A stretch of 64,000 bases of DNA from positions 1 through 64,000 of the forward strand of contig JAPMXV010000073.1 of NCBI GenBank assembly GCA_026936335.1. The letters run 5' to 3'. Below the pieces are notes generated by a model that was not told the origin of the DNA, did not search any database, and was given only the letters and a program-made list of their open reading frames with translations. The DNA is from Mantamonas sphyraenae. Its lineage: Eukaryota; CRuMs; Mantamonadidae. Below are positions 24,296-35,627 of this stretch, in pieces (positions within the stretch are counted from its first letter, which is position 1; each line of letters begins with the position of its first letter). A program made the position numbers and the translations under genes.

Positions 24296-26865
24296 ATGTC
24301 CTCAAGTAGCTCATCGTCATCATTCGTGGGCTCCACATCCCCGACACAAGTGAATGCAGTGAAGAATGATCTGCGTGAATCCAAAGTGGAGCTGTCGTCG
24401 GCGGAAAGGAAGCTGGAGGAAGCGAAAGCCGAGCTGAATCAAGCGAAAGCCGAGCTGAATCAAGCGAAAGCCGAGCTGAATCAAGCGAAAGCCGAGCTGG
24501 AGGAAGCGAAAGCCGAGCGGAAGGAAGCAAAAGCCGAGCTGAAGAAGGCGAGAACAGCTGCAGAATCCTCGCCCGACAATTCAGACCACAAAGAAGACAA
24601 GTCGATTGCGAGGGAGGAGTGGAAGACCGCCTCGGCAGAAGTCGACACCAAGTTGGCAGAAGTCGACACCAAGTTGGCAGAAGTCGACACCAAGTCGAAA
24701 CTGGTGGCGGAACTGGAACAGATTGTGGTTAAGCACATGAAGGAACTCATCAGTGATGACACAACCGAGGAAATCAAAGGTGCGTGTGTTTTGCCGTGGA
24801 GGGAGTTGCAAAGCAGGAGCACTGACACCAACGTCGACAACGTACGCAGGAGGTGGAGAAAAGCAAAGTAGGTGGGGTGAGGGGCCTGTGTTTTACCAAG
24901 TTTGACCACTCTAACATCTCTGTTTGCACACAGAACAATACTGGAAGGCCTTGTTGCTCGATGTGGATTCGTTGGGGCGTGCCAGCATAGCCAAGAAGCA
25001 CAAAATCGAAGGGTACACGTCCTCATCGTTCCATGACGCCCTGGCAGATGAATTTGTGCTGCAGTACCTGTGCTCAGATCCTGTGAAGGAGGTGCTGGAG
25101 CAGCCGGAAAGTGAGCGAACGGGCGAAGTTTTCTTTTGGGAGAGCCAGACGAGCACAGAGGCGTATGGAGAGGCAGCTGTGCAGCATAGTGTGTGTGGGT
25201 GTCTGGATACAATTGCGAGAGAGGCATTCACAGGCTGTGAGATGTCTCTGTGCACCAGCCAGTGAGTTGGGTTGTGTGCTGGGGCTGCGCTTTTGGTCGA
25301 CACAGCAGCACTGACACGGCAGAGGACGACTTAGAATGGACACAGTTGGTCGAGTGAATGTTTTCATCAAGTCGAAGGATGAACCGTACACAGCACTGGC
25401 GGTGAAGCCGGACCAATGTCTGTGGGTCGCGCTGCACACGTCTGAACTAGTGTTCTGGGTGGCAGAGGGCAAGGTGGATGGGAAGCAGTCGGGTGAAGCA
25501 GACGATGTCAAACTGATGGCGCAGCTGGTGTCTGTGGTGAAGCATGCCCAGACTGTGTACCGCATGGTGGAGGGGGAGCAACCGAGGACACTGCACGCCA
25601 ACGCACTGTACTTTGAGGGGGACACATGCTGGCTGTACGTGGCAGAGTACCGCTTGGGAGAGAAAGGAGCGGATGGGGTGACGAAGCAGAAGTTTAAGGG
25701 GCTGTTTGAGCGTGGAGGGGAAACGCGGGAGAAGTTTGTGCAGAGCATCCAACGCAGAATGGCCATTGCACGTGAAGAAGTCGATTGGGCCAAACAATGC
25801 TGTGAAAAAGTGAACGAGGTGCAGCCATTCCGCATGTCAACGACCACGGGTAGGAGCAAGAGGAAACGGGATGAAGATGAAGACAACAACAACAACACCA
25901 ACAACACCAAGGAGGAAGAGGAGGGGGGCACTGGACATGACAAAAAGCGGCAGAGAGTGAGTGGGAGGCAGAGAGGAGGCAGCAAGGGCAAGGTGAAGGG
26001 CAAGGGCAAGAGCAAGCATGGAAGGAAGCGAAGCATCAAGGAACGCGCGGAATCGCTGGTGGATGGATTGGTGGCGGATGGGTTTGGACACACTGTGACT
26101 GAAGAGGGTGTGGGCAGTGCATACATCGGATATGGCGTGTACAAGGGGAAACGATGTGCGTGCAAGGTGCTACTGCTGGAGCAGGGACATCAAGAGCAGG
26201 AGTTTGAACTGATGCGCGAGGTGTGGGAAGATGGCAACACCCTCAGTGGCTGCAAGCATGTGGTGGATGTATGGGCAGCAGAGGAGGAGGATGGGTACGG
26301 GGTCGTGGTCATGCCACTCTTGGAAACATTTCCCGCGGATTGGGCCAAGCTACTGTCGCTGCGGGGCTTTGTCAATGGGTTGCGAGAGGCGGTGATGGAG
26401 ATGCATGCAGCCGGGTGGATGCATGGCGACATCAAACCAGGGAACGTGGGGCTGGACGAACACGGGAGGGTGGTGTTGTTTGACTTGGAGTTGGCATGCA
26501 GGACCGACAGGCGATGGAAGGACAGGGTGGGCACAGAAGGGTACATGGCACCCGAAGTATGCATGCGCGAGTGGTACGACGAGCGGTGTGACTACTGGAG
26601 TGCAGGGGCGACCATTCGCAAGGTGCGAGAGTATTGGGACGACAAGGGGCGGCAGGAGGATGGACAAGTGACGACGTTGGTGCAGGGGCTGATGATGGAC
26701 GATCCGGGGGAGAGAACGTGGCCACTGCTTGACAGGAGTTCTCCCCCAGGGTCATCCTCATCGCAGGTGGGGAGCGGGAGGAGGAGGAGAGGTTTGCATG
26801 GGAAGGAGCGGGTGGATGTGCAGGGTGAGGAGGGTGGGCAGGGCGGTGGTGTGCAGACGAGATAA
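24296..26865 (+). CDS. Coiled-coil protein kinase, possibly Crinkler-like (784 aa)
   Basis: The exons are 24296-24779, 24934-25261 and 25323-26865. Both introns (154 nt phase 1, GTGCGT...CACAG; 61 nt phase 2, GTGAGT...GGCAG) join the frames exactly. Residues 1-160 hold a serine run and a coiled coil with perfect 7-residue repeats (AKAELNQ several times, AEVDTKL three times). Residues ~163-460 are a conserved-looking domain (GEVFFWESQTST, YTALAVKPDQ, RTLHANALYFEGDTCWLY). A lysine-rich linker with KKRQRV follows. The kinase domain starts near residue 515, with ACKVLL, HGDIKPGN (near residue 639), DLE in place of DFG, YMAPE and DYWSAG. The catalytic Lys, Asp and Asn are present, so activity is plausible. 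The middle domain followed by a kinase recalls some Crinkler/RHS-type effectors; that is an inference. Confidence 0.85.
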
Positions 26866-26912
26866 GGTCAGGCTGTGAAGGCAGGTTTTGCGTCTCCCCA
26901 AGCCGGGGAGGG

Positions 26913-27200
26913 AAGGGGCGAAAGTCGTGTGAGCTCGGCCTGTGTCACTGGCCCGGCCGCTCACGTGCCACTGCACAGTCCACCAGACTCCAAACTCAAT
27001 GTACCCCCGCACATTGGTGATACCCATTCATGGTACCCGCAACAAGACACATGCATGCGTCTGTGACGCACACGGCGTCGTTTTCCACAAAAGGCCTGGT
27101 TTTGGCCTGGTTTTGGCCTGGTTTGGCCTGGTTTTGGCTCGTTTGGCCGAGTTTTGGCCCGGCTCGATTTTTGATTCACCTTTGGCCCAGCTCCGACGCG
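26913..27200 (+). repeat. Dispersed repeat, copy 2, with TTTTGGCC-like tract
   Basis: It starts with the same 'ggggcgaaagtcgtgtgagc' as copy 1 and runs about 150 bases to 'cacacggcgtcgttttcc'. A degenerate tandem tract of 'ggcctggtttt' units follows (about 27090-27160), then 'tttttgattcacctttggccc'. Copy 3 at 40.35 kb has the same order. Together with copy 1 it brackets the kinase gene as a direct repeat. No gene begins just downstream of this copy. Confidence 0.8.
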
Positions 27201-27589
27201 GTCATTCCTGTCCACAAATCCATCCGACCGACAATCCGCGAGAGGGGCCCTTGGGTGGCCGACAACCAGAACGTAAAGCGAAGCCATGTTCGAGCACGAA
27301 AGCGAGGGGTGGAAACAGTGGGCGGTGGCGTGATCCTTGGGGCACCGCACTTGTTCTTCCACGCATTGTCCCTACCCCCATCCCCCCCTTCCCCTGTGCG
27401 TGTGTGTGTGCAAACGCATGTGTGGATTCTGACACGTTTAGGAGGAAGTGGCTGTGGGCAAGATACGACACATGGGTGGGCAGTTGGTATGTCGATTGAA
27501 GGTGTATGCCCCGTCATCACGCTCTGCACACTTCTCTGTATCTGACCAGATCATTCTTCCAGCCCCGTTCCTAGTGCAATGCTGGTGCA

Positions 27590-28400
27590 TCCTTGTGTCG
27601 CCTTCCTTCGCCATGGACACCCAGTGAGGCCAAGAACACAGCATCTTCCCGGGAAACATCCTCCACCCAATCATCCTCTCCAAGCTCGTATCCACACTCG
27701 CACAGCACTTGCAAGGGAAGATACACATCATTGCCTCGTCGACACCCCACTTGATCCTATCCTGCTGCTTTGCAGGGATCTTCTGCCGCACCAACTCTGT
27801 CTCCTCCCACCTCTTCTGCACAGCCTTTCCACACTTGCTTCCTCCCATGGCCTCGTACATCCCTGTTGTCACCAGCATGAGTGGGCTGCGTGTCACCACT
27901 TTCTCCAACAGGCGCGGATCCTTGTGCTGCTGCCACAGGTCCCACCACCTGCACGCTTTCTCCCTCACTTTGCCATCGAATGCATGCAGCTTCTCAACTG
28001 CCGTCGAGCTGTCCAACGCGTACGGATACGCATATGTTTCCTTCTTCATGTCCTGAAGGCACCGGGACCGGAGAAACCCTTCAAGACCCTTCTCATTCCT
28101 TGGTCAATCACCCCATGGAGGACTCGCCGTCTCAACTCCTCGCCAACCCACCACGTCTCATCATTTCGAACAATCACATTGATCAGCACACTCACAGGGA
28201 ACCCGTCGTCCAGCAGCTGCATCCACCTTTCATCAGTGGCCACTTCTCTCTCCCTCCAATGTGGCCACACCCTGTCCGTGTCCACAAGCTTGCCCACCTC
28301 CACCCCATCCGCGTCATCCAATCCCTCCATGGCAACAACGATATCCTCCGAGTCGTCTCAGGGGAGCCTCTCGTACACTGTTCTGCCCATCCGTTGTGGT
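27590..28400 (-). pseudogene. Fragment of an F-box-array gene (C-terminal third)
   Basis: The minus-strand frames match in order the last ~300 residues of the F-box-like genes that follow: RTVYE..DDSEDIVVAMEGL, then ATDERWMQLLDDGFPVSVLI, then KETYAYPYALDSSTAVEKL, then VLCECGYELGEDDW. They lie in different frames, with breaks near 28046 and 27720. The N-terminal two thirds is absent. The fragment lies at the 3' edge of the array and is clearly a decayed or truncated paralogue. Confidence 0.85.
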
Positions 28401-28445
28401 GCAAGTGAGTGTCGAGGTGCGCCGGTCGGGACGGGATCACACCGA

Positions 28446-31400
28446 TCATTTTCCATTGCCTTCAAACGCTCTGTACACTTCCCTCAACTTTTTCAGTTCC
28501 TCTGTCTGCTGATGGTAAGGCACTATTGCGAAATATGCTCTGCCAGACACCAGAGACGCCAAAAAGTGGTCTCCTTCCTCGCTCCCCACATCCGTCCAGT
28601 CCTTCTCCCCAAACTCGTACCCACACTCCAACAGCACTTGACAAGGGATGAGCATCTCATCAGAATCCGATGAAAGCACATTGCGAGCCCATTCGCCCCA
28701 GTTTCCCCGTTGTGCATGGCACTCCCGCCGGACTTGCTCCACCTCTTCCCACCTCTTCTGCGTCTCCTCACCAAGTTTCTCTCCTTCCAAGGCCTCGTAC
28801 ATCCCTTTTGTCACCAACATATATGGGATGCGGGACACCAGTGCCTCCAGGACCTGCGGATCCTTGTGGTGCAGCAGCAGCTCCAGCAACATCCCGTTGT
28901 CCACCTTATCTCGGATTTCAAGCAGCTTCTCAAATGCCGTCGAGCTGTCCAACTCGTACAGATACGCATATGTTTCCTTCAAAGCTACCAAAGCTATTCG
29001 ACCGATTCCCGCCACCAACCGCTTCAACACGAGACTCAATCCTTGGTCAATAAGCCCACGGACGATGCGCCTCTGCAGCTCAACACTGTACTCACGGGCG
29101 CCGTGCGCACGAGGCACCATGATGCCCAGTACCTTCACAGGGAACCCACCGTCCAGCAGCTGCATCCACCGTTCGTCAGTCGCCAGTTCTTTCGACCACC
29201 ACCCTGTCTCCAGCTCTTCTGCGTTCACGAGCTTGCCCACCTTCACCACATCCGCGTTCTCCAGCCCCTCCAAGGCCACTGCCATCACCTCCGAGTCGTT
29301 GCAGGCGTCTTTCCTCACTGTTCTGCTCATCCACTGCCGCAGGTGATCCACAAAGGCTTCAGCCCCATTCTCTCTGCACACGCTCACACATCGATCCACC
29401 TGCTGTTGCCAACGTTTTTGCAAGCGTTTTCGAATGGCTTCGGCTCGTGCGTTCTCCTTCAGCTCGTTTGGCACCCACAATGCCCTGTCGTCGTCATCCA
29501 AGTTGTCCTTGGACAACAGGATTGACAACAGCCGTTCGTCATAGTCGCTTCTGTAGCACTCGAGCACGGTCTCGAGATCCAGTTGCGCCCTGTGCCGCCT
29601 CACTGCCCACAGTACAGCATCATTGCGTCCCCACGGCATCTCATTGGCATGCGTGAGGAATCGTTTCACATGCTCCTGCGGAAGCACCATGCCCTTGCTG
29701 TCAAGGACCGCCCTCAGATCACCAGGTGTGGCTACATCAATGACCGTCTCCCATGCCCCACGCTCCACCAACATTGCGATGGCTTGGTCACAGTAGCACT
29801 CCGCCACGGTGGCGTCATCCAACTGCTCCCCGTGCTGAGCCAACACCCAATCCGCAGTGAGCTTCTCTTCCTGGCCAAATCCTCGTGACCTCTTCATGAA
29901 TCGCAGCACATGCTCCTTCGGAAGCAGAATGCCCTTGCTGTCAAGGGTCGCCATCAGATCCCTTGGTTTGGCTACGTCAATAACCAACTCCCATGCCTCC
30001 CGTTCCACCAGCAAACGAATGGCTCCCATGTGTGGACGTACCTTGTACACCTTCGCCACAAAGTCGTCATCCAGCTGCTCCCCTTGGTGGCCCAGCACCC
30101 ACCCCACGACGACTAATGCATCTTCTCTTTGTGACCGCTCGAGAAATGGCAGCAAATGCGCCTGCGGAAACACCACGCCCATGCTGTCAAGTACTTCCGT
30201 CAGTTCCCTTGGTCTTGCAATGCCAGCGATTTCTTTCCAAGCCTCCCGTTCCACCAGGACAGCCAGAGGTTGCTGGTGATGATATCTTCGACACAGCTGT
30301 ACCACGGCATCGTTGTCCAGTTGTGACACGATTTGAGGTGTCCTGGCAATCCACTCCTCCGTTGCATGTTCTCCCTGTGCAGCCTTGAAGAAAAGTTTGG
30401 CATTTTCGACAAGTGTGGCGATGGCCTTCTCCTTGCCCTCCACCAGGACAAGTGCCCTGCGCAGTGCCTCGACTGGCGCATTCATGACCAGATCTTCAAA
30501 AGGTAGCGTGGACAGCACACATGAAACCAGTGCGTGGTTGTCCAGCACATCCTCCAACTCCTCCAACAGAGTCAAGTTCTCCTCCGACTCACAGACTGTT
30601 TGCAACGCCTTGGGCCATTCGGCTTCTGGCAGCATTTCTGCAATGCAGGCAAGCATGCCTTCGCAACCGCTCAGTCCCATTGCCATTGCTTCCTTCACAC
30701 CCGCAACGCCGTGTCCCACCAACACCTGCGTCAACGCAGTCGAGGTGTGCTCCACCCACCCGTCTCCCTCTTCCATTGCATACTTGACGTGTGCAACGAT
30801 GTTGGACAGTGGCACGTCTGCCAGTGTTCGTCCCGTCGAGTCCGCCTCACCCAAGAACACGTCCTCGACCCCCCGCCCGGCGTCCCCATCGTAAATCGCA
30901 TCCATATCGGCATCCATCTCCATCTCTTCCACGAAAAACTCCGGGGCACCTGCTGCCAACATAACACCTGCCATTGCCTCATCGAAAGGCAGACATTCCT
31001 TGACGACAGTCTGCAGAACGTAGAAATCTTCTTCGTCGTCCCAAATGTCGGCCAGTTCCGTTCGCCGCAGCACACAGTGCAGCGCAGGCAGTGTGCGTCC
31101 ACATAGAGATGGCAGTTCCTTTGCATACATGCGTGCAGGCACACTGTTCTCCCCAAACAGCTCAAAGAGGGCCCTGTTCAAGTACAGGCGGTTCAGCCGC
31201 GGCACACGGTGACGTTTGTCGCCAAACTTGACCACCACACCACCAATCTCGCCCAATATGGACACAAGGGTGCTCCTCAGTGGCTGATTGTCCACTTGGT
31301 ACAGGTTGCCCATGTCCACCATGTGTGTGTTGATGGAGAAGAGGGCAAGAGCACCAACCACGTCCAAACGAGGCACCACACGCTCCCACACCTCCACTGG

Positions 31401-31805
31401 CACCTGTGACAGCAGTGTCTCCATGCGAGAGGGCGGTGTTCTCTGGCGACGAGGGCGATGGGAGCGACGTGAGGCGGTGCTCTGTGCTGCGTCACCCAGC
31501 TGCTGCTGCTGGTTGCCGGATGCCGACCTGTCAGAAACACACGCAGCACACACAGGTTCAGCATGGCCATGTCAGCACAGAGAAAGGGTGGGGTGGGGAA
31601 GAATGGTTGAATGCTGTGCTTCCTACCTGCTTGTCTGTGTGTCGTCCACCGCCATGTCGTCTGTGTGGCTGGTGAGCTTTGCCAATGCTCGCATCTTGGC
31701 CACCCGCTGACGTTTGGGTGCAGGGGCGGCGTCCACCAATTGGCCACCTTCCTCATCAGCCACATCTTCCTCCTCTCCATCCACCGTGCTACGCTTGCGG
31801 GACAT
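28446..31805 (-). CDS. F-box-like helical-repeat protein, copy 1 (1,086 aa)
   Basis: Exon 1 is 31805-31627 (MSRKRSTVDGEEEDV...), the intron is 31626-31528 (99 nt, GTAGGA...TGACAG) and exon 2 is 31527-28446. The start was chosen because all three array members share this exon. Exon 1 is acidic, then carries a basic APKRQRVAK nuclear-signal-like motif. Near residue 95 an F-box-like motif begins (LLSQVPVEVWERVVPRLD), the SKP1-binding element of SCF ubiquitin ligases. The rest is helical. The centre has three ~75-residue repeats (LVEREAW..VIDVAKP..LDSKG..LPKEHV..FL), where copies 2 and 3 have two. The C-terminal third has ATDERWMQLLDGGFP, KETYAYLYELDSSTAFEKL and LLECGYEFGEKDW. A role as substrate adaptor is inferred from the F-box only. 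Stop is TGA. Confidence 0.85.
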
Positions 31806-32159
31806 GAATGTTTGTGTCCTCAGTGGTGGCCTTGAATGTGGATTTCCTTTGGCAAAGGCCGAGCTGGCACCACGTCCCAACACAACGATCGACCCCAACA
31901 TTTCATCCACATGGGACTCACGATGACGCTCGCACACTCTTCCGTCGTCTCTTCTCAGCATCTCAGAGAGCACCTTGTGTTTGCTGGATGGCTCCGATCT
32001 GATTCCAAACTCCACACCACCCACCCATGAAGAACGAACCAAGCCAACGACTCAACAACTCAACAAAAGGGGAGAACCAACGCAACAGCATGGACTCTGT
32101 TCCATCGCTGGTCCCTTGGAAAGACACACCACACACCAGAAAAAGTGCGTGATGACCCA
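31806..32159. promoter_or_regulatory. Upstream region of F-box copy 1, duplicated before copy 2
   Basis: The 354 bases between the copy 1 start codon and the copy 2 stop codon are nearly the same as 35272-35627 upstream of copy 2. Both contain 'tccacatgggactcacgatg' and 'catcgctggtcccttggaaa'. Upstream of copy 3 only the first ~50 bases match. Both blocks must contain the promoter on the minus strand and the terminator of the next gene; no TATA-like box was recognised. Confidence 0.55.
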
Positions 32160-35100
32160 CTACATTCCAAACGCACTGTACACTTCCCTCAGCCTTTCCA
32201 GTTCCTCTGTCTGTTCATCGTAATGTGCTAGTCTGCAATATGGTCTGCGGGACACTCTGATCCCCAAAGACGCCAAAAAGTTGGCTCCTTCCTCGCTTAC
32301 CCCATCCGTCCAGTCCTTCTCCCCAAACTCGTACCCACACTCCAACAGCACTTGACAAGGGATGAGCGTATCATCAAAACCCGATGACAGCACATTGAGA
32401 GCCCATTCGCCCCAGTCCTCCCGTTGTGCCTGGCACTCCTGGCGTACTTGCTCCACCTTGTCCCACCTCTTCAGCGTCTCCTCACCAAGTTTCTCTCCTC
32501 CCAAGGCCTCGTACATCCCTTTTGTCACCATCATGAATGGGGTGCGCGACACCAGCTCCTCCAGGACCTGCGGATCCTTGTACTGCAGCAGCAGCTCCAG
32601 CAACGTCAGCCTGCCCACTTCACCGTGCATTTCAAGCAGCTTCTCAAATGCCGTCGAGCTGTCCAACTCGTACAGATACGCATATGTTTCCTTCAAAGCC
32701 ACCAAGGCCATTCGGCTGGTTCCCGCCACCATCTGCTTCAATACGGGACTCATTCCTTGGTCAATAAGCCCACGGACGATGCGCCTCGGCAGTTCTTCGC
32801 CGTACTCATCGACTCCGTGCACATGAGGCATCATGATGCCCAGTCACAGGGAACCCATCGTCCAGCAGCTGCATCCACCTTTCGTCAGTGGCCAGCTCCT
32901 TCGACCACCACCCTTTCTCCAGCTCCTCTGCGTTCACAAGCTTGCCCACCTTCACCACATCCGCGTTCTCCAGCCCCTCCATGGCCACTGCTACCACCTC
33001 CAAGTCGTTGCAGGGTTCTTTCCTCACTGTTCTGCTCATCCACTGCCGTACGTAATTCACAAACGCCTCAGCCCCGTTCTCTCTGCACACGCTCACACAT
33101 CGATTCACCTGCTGTTGCCAGCGTTCTTGCACGCTCGTCCGAATGGCTGCGGCGAGTGCAGACCGCTTCAGCTCGGATGGCACCCACAATTCCCTGTCGT
33201 CGTCGTCGATGTTGTCCTTGGACAGCAGGCTAGGCAACAGCCTTTCGTCATAGTCACATCTGTAGCACTCGAGCACGGTCTCGAGCTCCAGTTGCGCCGT
33301 GTGCCGCTCCGCTGCCCACAGTACAGCATCCTCGCGCTCCCGAATTGCTTCATACGGCCCCGTTTTGCCAAGGACACGCGTGAGAAATGTCAGCACATGC
33401 TCCTTTGGAAGCACCATGCCGTTCCTGTCAAGGTGAGCCCTCAGAGCCCTAGGTTTGGCAACGTCAATAACCGTCTCCCATGCCTTCCGTTTCACCAGCA
33501 AACGAATGGCTTCCTTGTGCGGGTGTGTCCTGTACGTGTCCGCCACAGTGTCGTCATCCAGCTGGTCACCATGGTGGACTATCACCCACCTCACGGCGGC
33601 CTGGTCACCTCGTCGTGCGCGCTCGAGAAAAGGCAGCAGATGCTCCTTCGGAAGCACCATACCCTTTTTGTTAAGTACTTTCGTCAGTTCTTCTAGTATT
33701 GCAATGTCAATGGCTTCCTTCCATGCCTCCCGTTCCACCAGAACAGCCAGAAGTTCCTTAAGAGAATGCTCTTCATACAGCTGTACCACAGCATCGTTGT
33801 CCAGTTGTGACACGATTTGAGGAGTGGTGGCAATCCACTCCGCCGTTGTCCAATCCATCTGTGCAGCCTCGTTGAGCAGCTTGACGTGTTTGACAAGTGT
33901 GGCCATGGCCTTCTCCTCGCCCTCCACAAGGATGAGTGCCTTGTGCAGTGCATCAGCTGGTGCCTTCATCACAAGGGCTTCAAAAGAAAGCGTGGACAGC
34001 ACACATGAGACCAATGCATGGTTGTCCAGCACATCCTCCAACTCCTCCAACAGAGTCAAGTTCTTCTCCGACTCACAGACTGTTTGCAACGCCTTTGGCC
34101 ATTCGGCTTCTGGCAGCATTTCTGCAATGCAGGCAAGCATGCCTTTACACCCACTCAGTCCCATTGCCATTGCTTCCTTCACACCCGCAAGGCCATGGCC
34201 CACCAACACCTGCGTCAATGCGGAAGGTGTGTGCCGCACCCGCCCCTCTCCCTCTTCCATTGCATCCTTTACGCGTGCAACGATGTTGGACAGTGGCATG
34301 TCTGCCAGTGTTTGTCCCTTCGAGTCCGGCTTACCCAAGCACTCCTCGTCCGACCAGGTATTCCCGTCGTGGATTTCATCCCAGTCGGCATCCCTGTCCA
34401 AGCCTTCCACGAAATTATCCAAGACACCTGCTGCCAACATAACACCTTCCTTCGCCTCACGGAAAGGCAGACAATCCTCGACGACCAACAGCAGGTCGTA
34501 GAAATCTTCAAATTTCCAATCTTTGCTCAGTGTTGTTCGCCGCAGCACACAGTGCAGCGCAGGAAGTGAGCGTCCACACACACGCGGCAGATCCCTCGAA
34601 GACATGCGTGCAGGCACACAGTTCTCTCCAAACAGCTCAAACAGGGCCCTGTTCAAGTACAGGCGGTTCAGCCTCGGCACCCGGTGACGTGTGTCGCCAA
34701 ACTTGACCACCACACCACCACATTCACCCAATGCGGACACAAGGGTGCTCCTCAGTGGCTGATTGTCCACTTGGTACAGGTTGCCCATGCCCACCATGTG
34801 TGTGTTGATGGAGAAGAGGGCAAGGGCACCACCCACGTCCAAACGAGGCACCACGCGCTCCCACACCTCCACTGGCACCTGTGACAGCAGTGTATCCACG
34901 CGAGAGGACGGTGGTTTCTGGGGACGGGAGCGACGTGAGGCGGTGCTCTGTGCTGTGTCACCCAGCTGCTGCTGCTGGTCGCTGGATTCCGACCTGTCAG
35001 AAGCACACCCAGCACACACGGGTTCACCCTGGCCATGTCAGCACAGATAAAGCATGGAGTGGGTGAGAATGGGTGGCTTTTGTGCTTCCTACCTGCTTGT

Positions 35101-35271
35101 CCGTGTGTCGTCCACCGTCATGTCGTCGGTGTGGCTGGTGAGCTCTTCCGCTGCTCGCATCTTGGCCACCCGCTGACGTTTGGGTGCAGGGGCGGCGTCC
35201 ACAAAGCGGCCATCTTCCTCATCAGCTACATCTTCCTCCTCTCCATCCACCATGCTACGCTTGCGGGACAT
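32160..35271 (-). pseudogene. F-box-like helical-repeat protein, copy 2, 5-nt deletion
   Basis: Exon 1 is 35271-35093, the intron 35092-34994 (99 nt) and exon 2 34993-32160, the same layout as the neighbours. Near 32844 the sequence reads 'cccagtcacaggg' where copies 1 and 3 read 'cccagtaccttcacaggg'. The missing 5 nt make the frame run out at 32806, 737 codons into exon 2. The remaining ~220 residues are open in another frame and still closely match the paralogues, so the loss is recent. The undamaged protein would be 1,005 residues. It keeps the acidic start, APKRQRVAK, the F-box-like motif and two central helical repeats. Truncation would remove the conserved C-terminal quarter. Confidence 0.85.
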
Positions 35272-35627
35272 GAATGTGTGTCCTCAGTGGTGGCCTTGAA
35301 TGTGGATTTCCTTTGGCAAAGGCCGAGCTGGCACCACGTCCCAACACCACGATCGACCCCAACATTGCATCCACATGGGACTCACGATGACGCTCGCACA
35401 CTCTTCCGTCGTCTCTTCTCAGCATCTCAGAGAGCACCTTGAGTCCGCTGGATGGCTCCCATCTGATTCCAAACTCCAACCCATGAACAGACCACCAACC
35501 CATGAAGAACTAACGAATCCAACGACTCAACAAAACATGGGGGACCAACGCAACAGCATGGACTCTGTTCCATCGCTGGTCCCTTGGAAAGACACACCAC
35601 ACACCAGAAAAAGTGCGTGATGACCCA
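35272..35627. promoter_or_regulatory. Upstream region of F-box copy 2
   Basis: This 356-base stretch is nearly identical to 31806-32159 and lies between copy 2 and the stop of copy 3. High identity across non-coding DNA shows that gene plus flank was duplicated as one unit. It holds no gene of its own. Confidence 0.55.
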
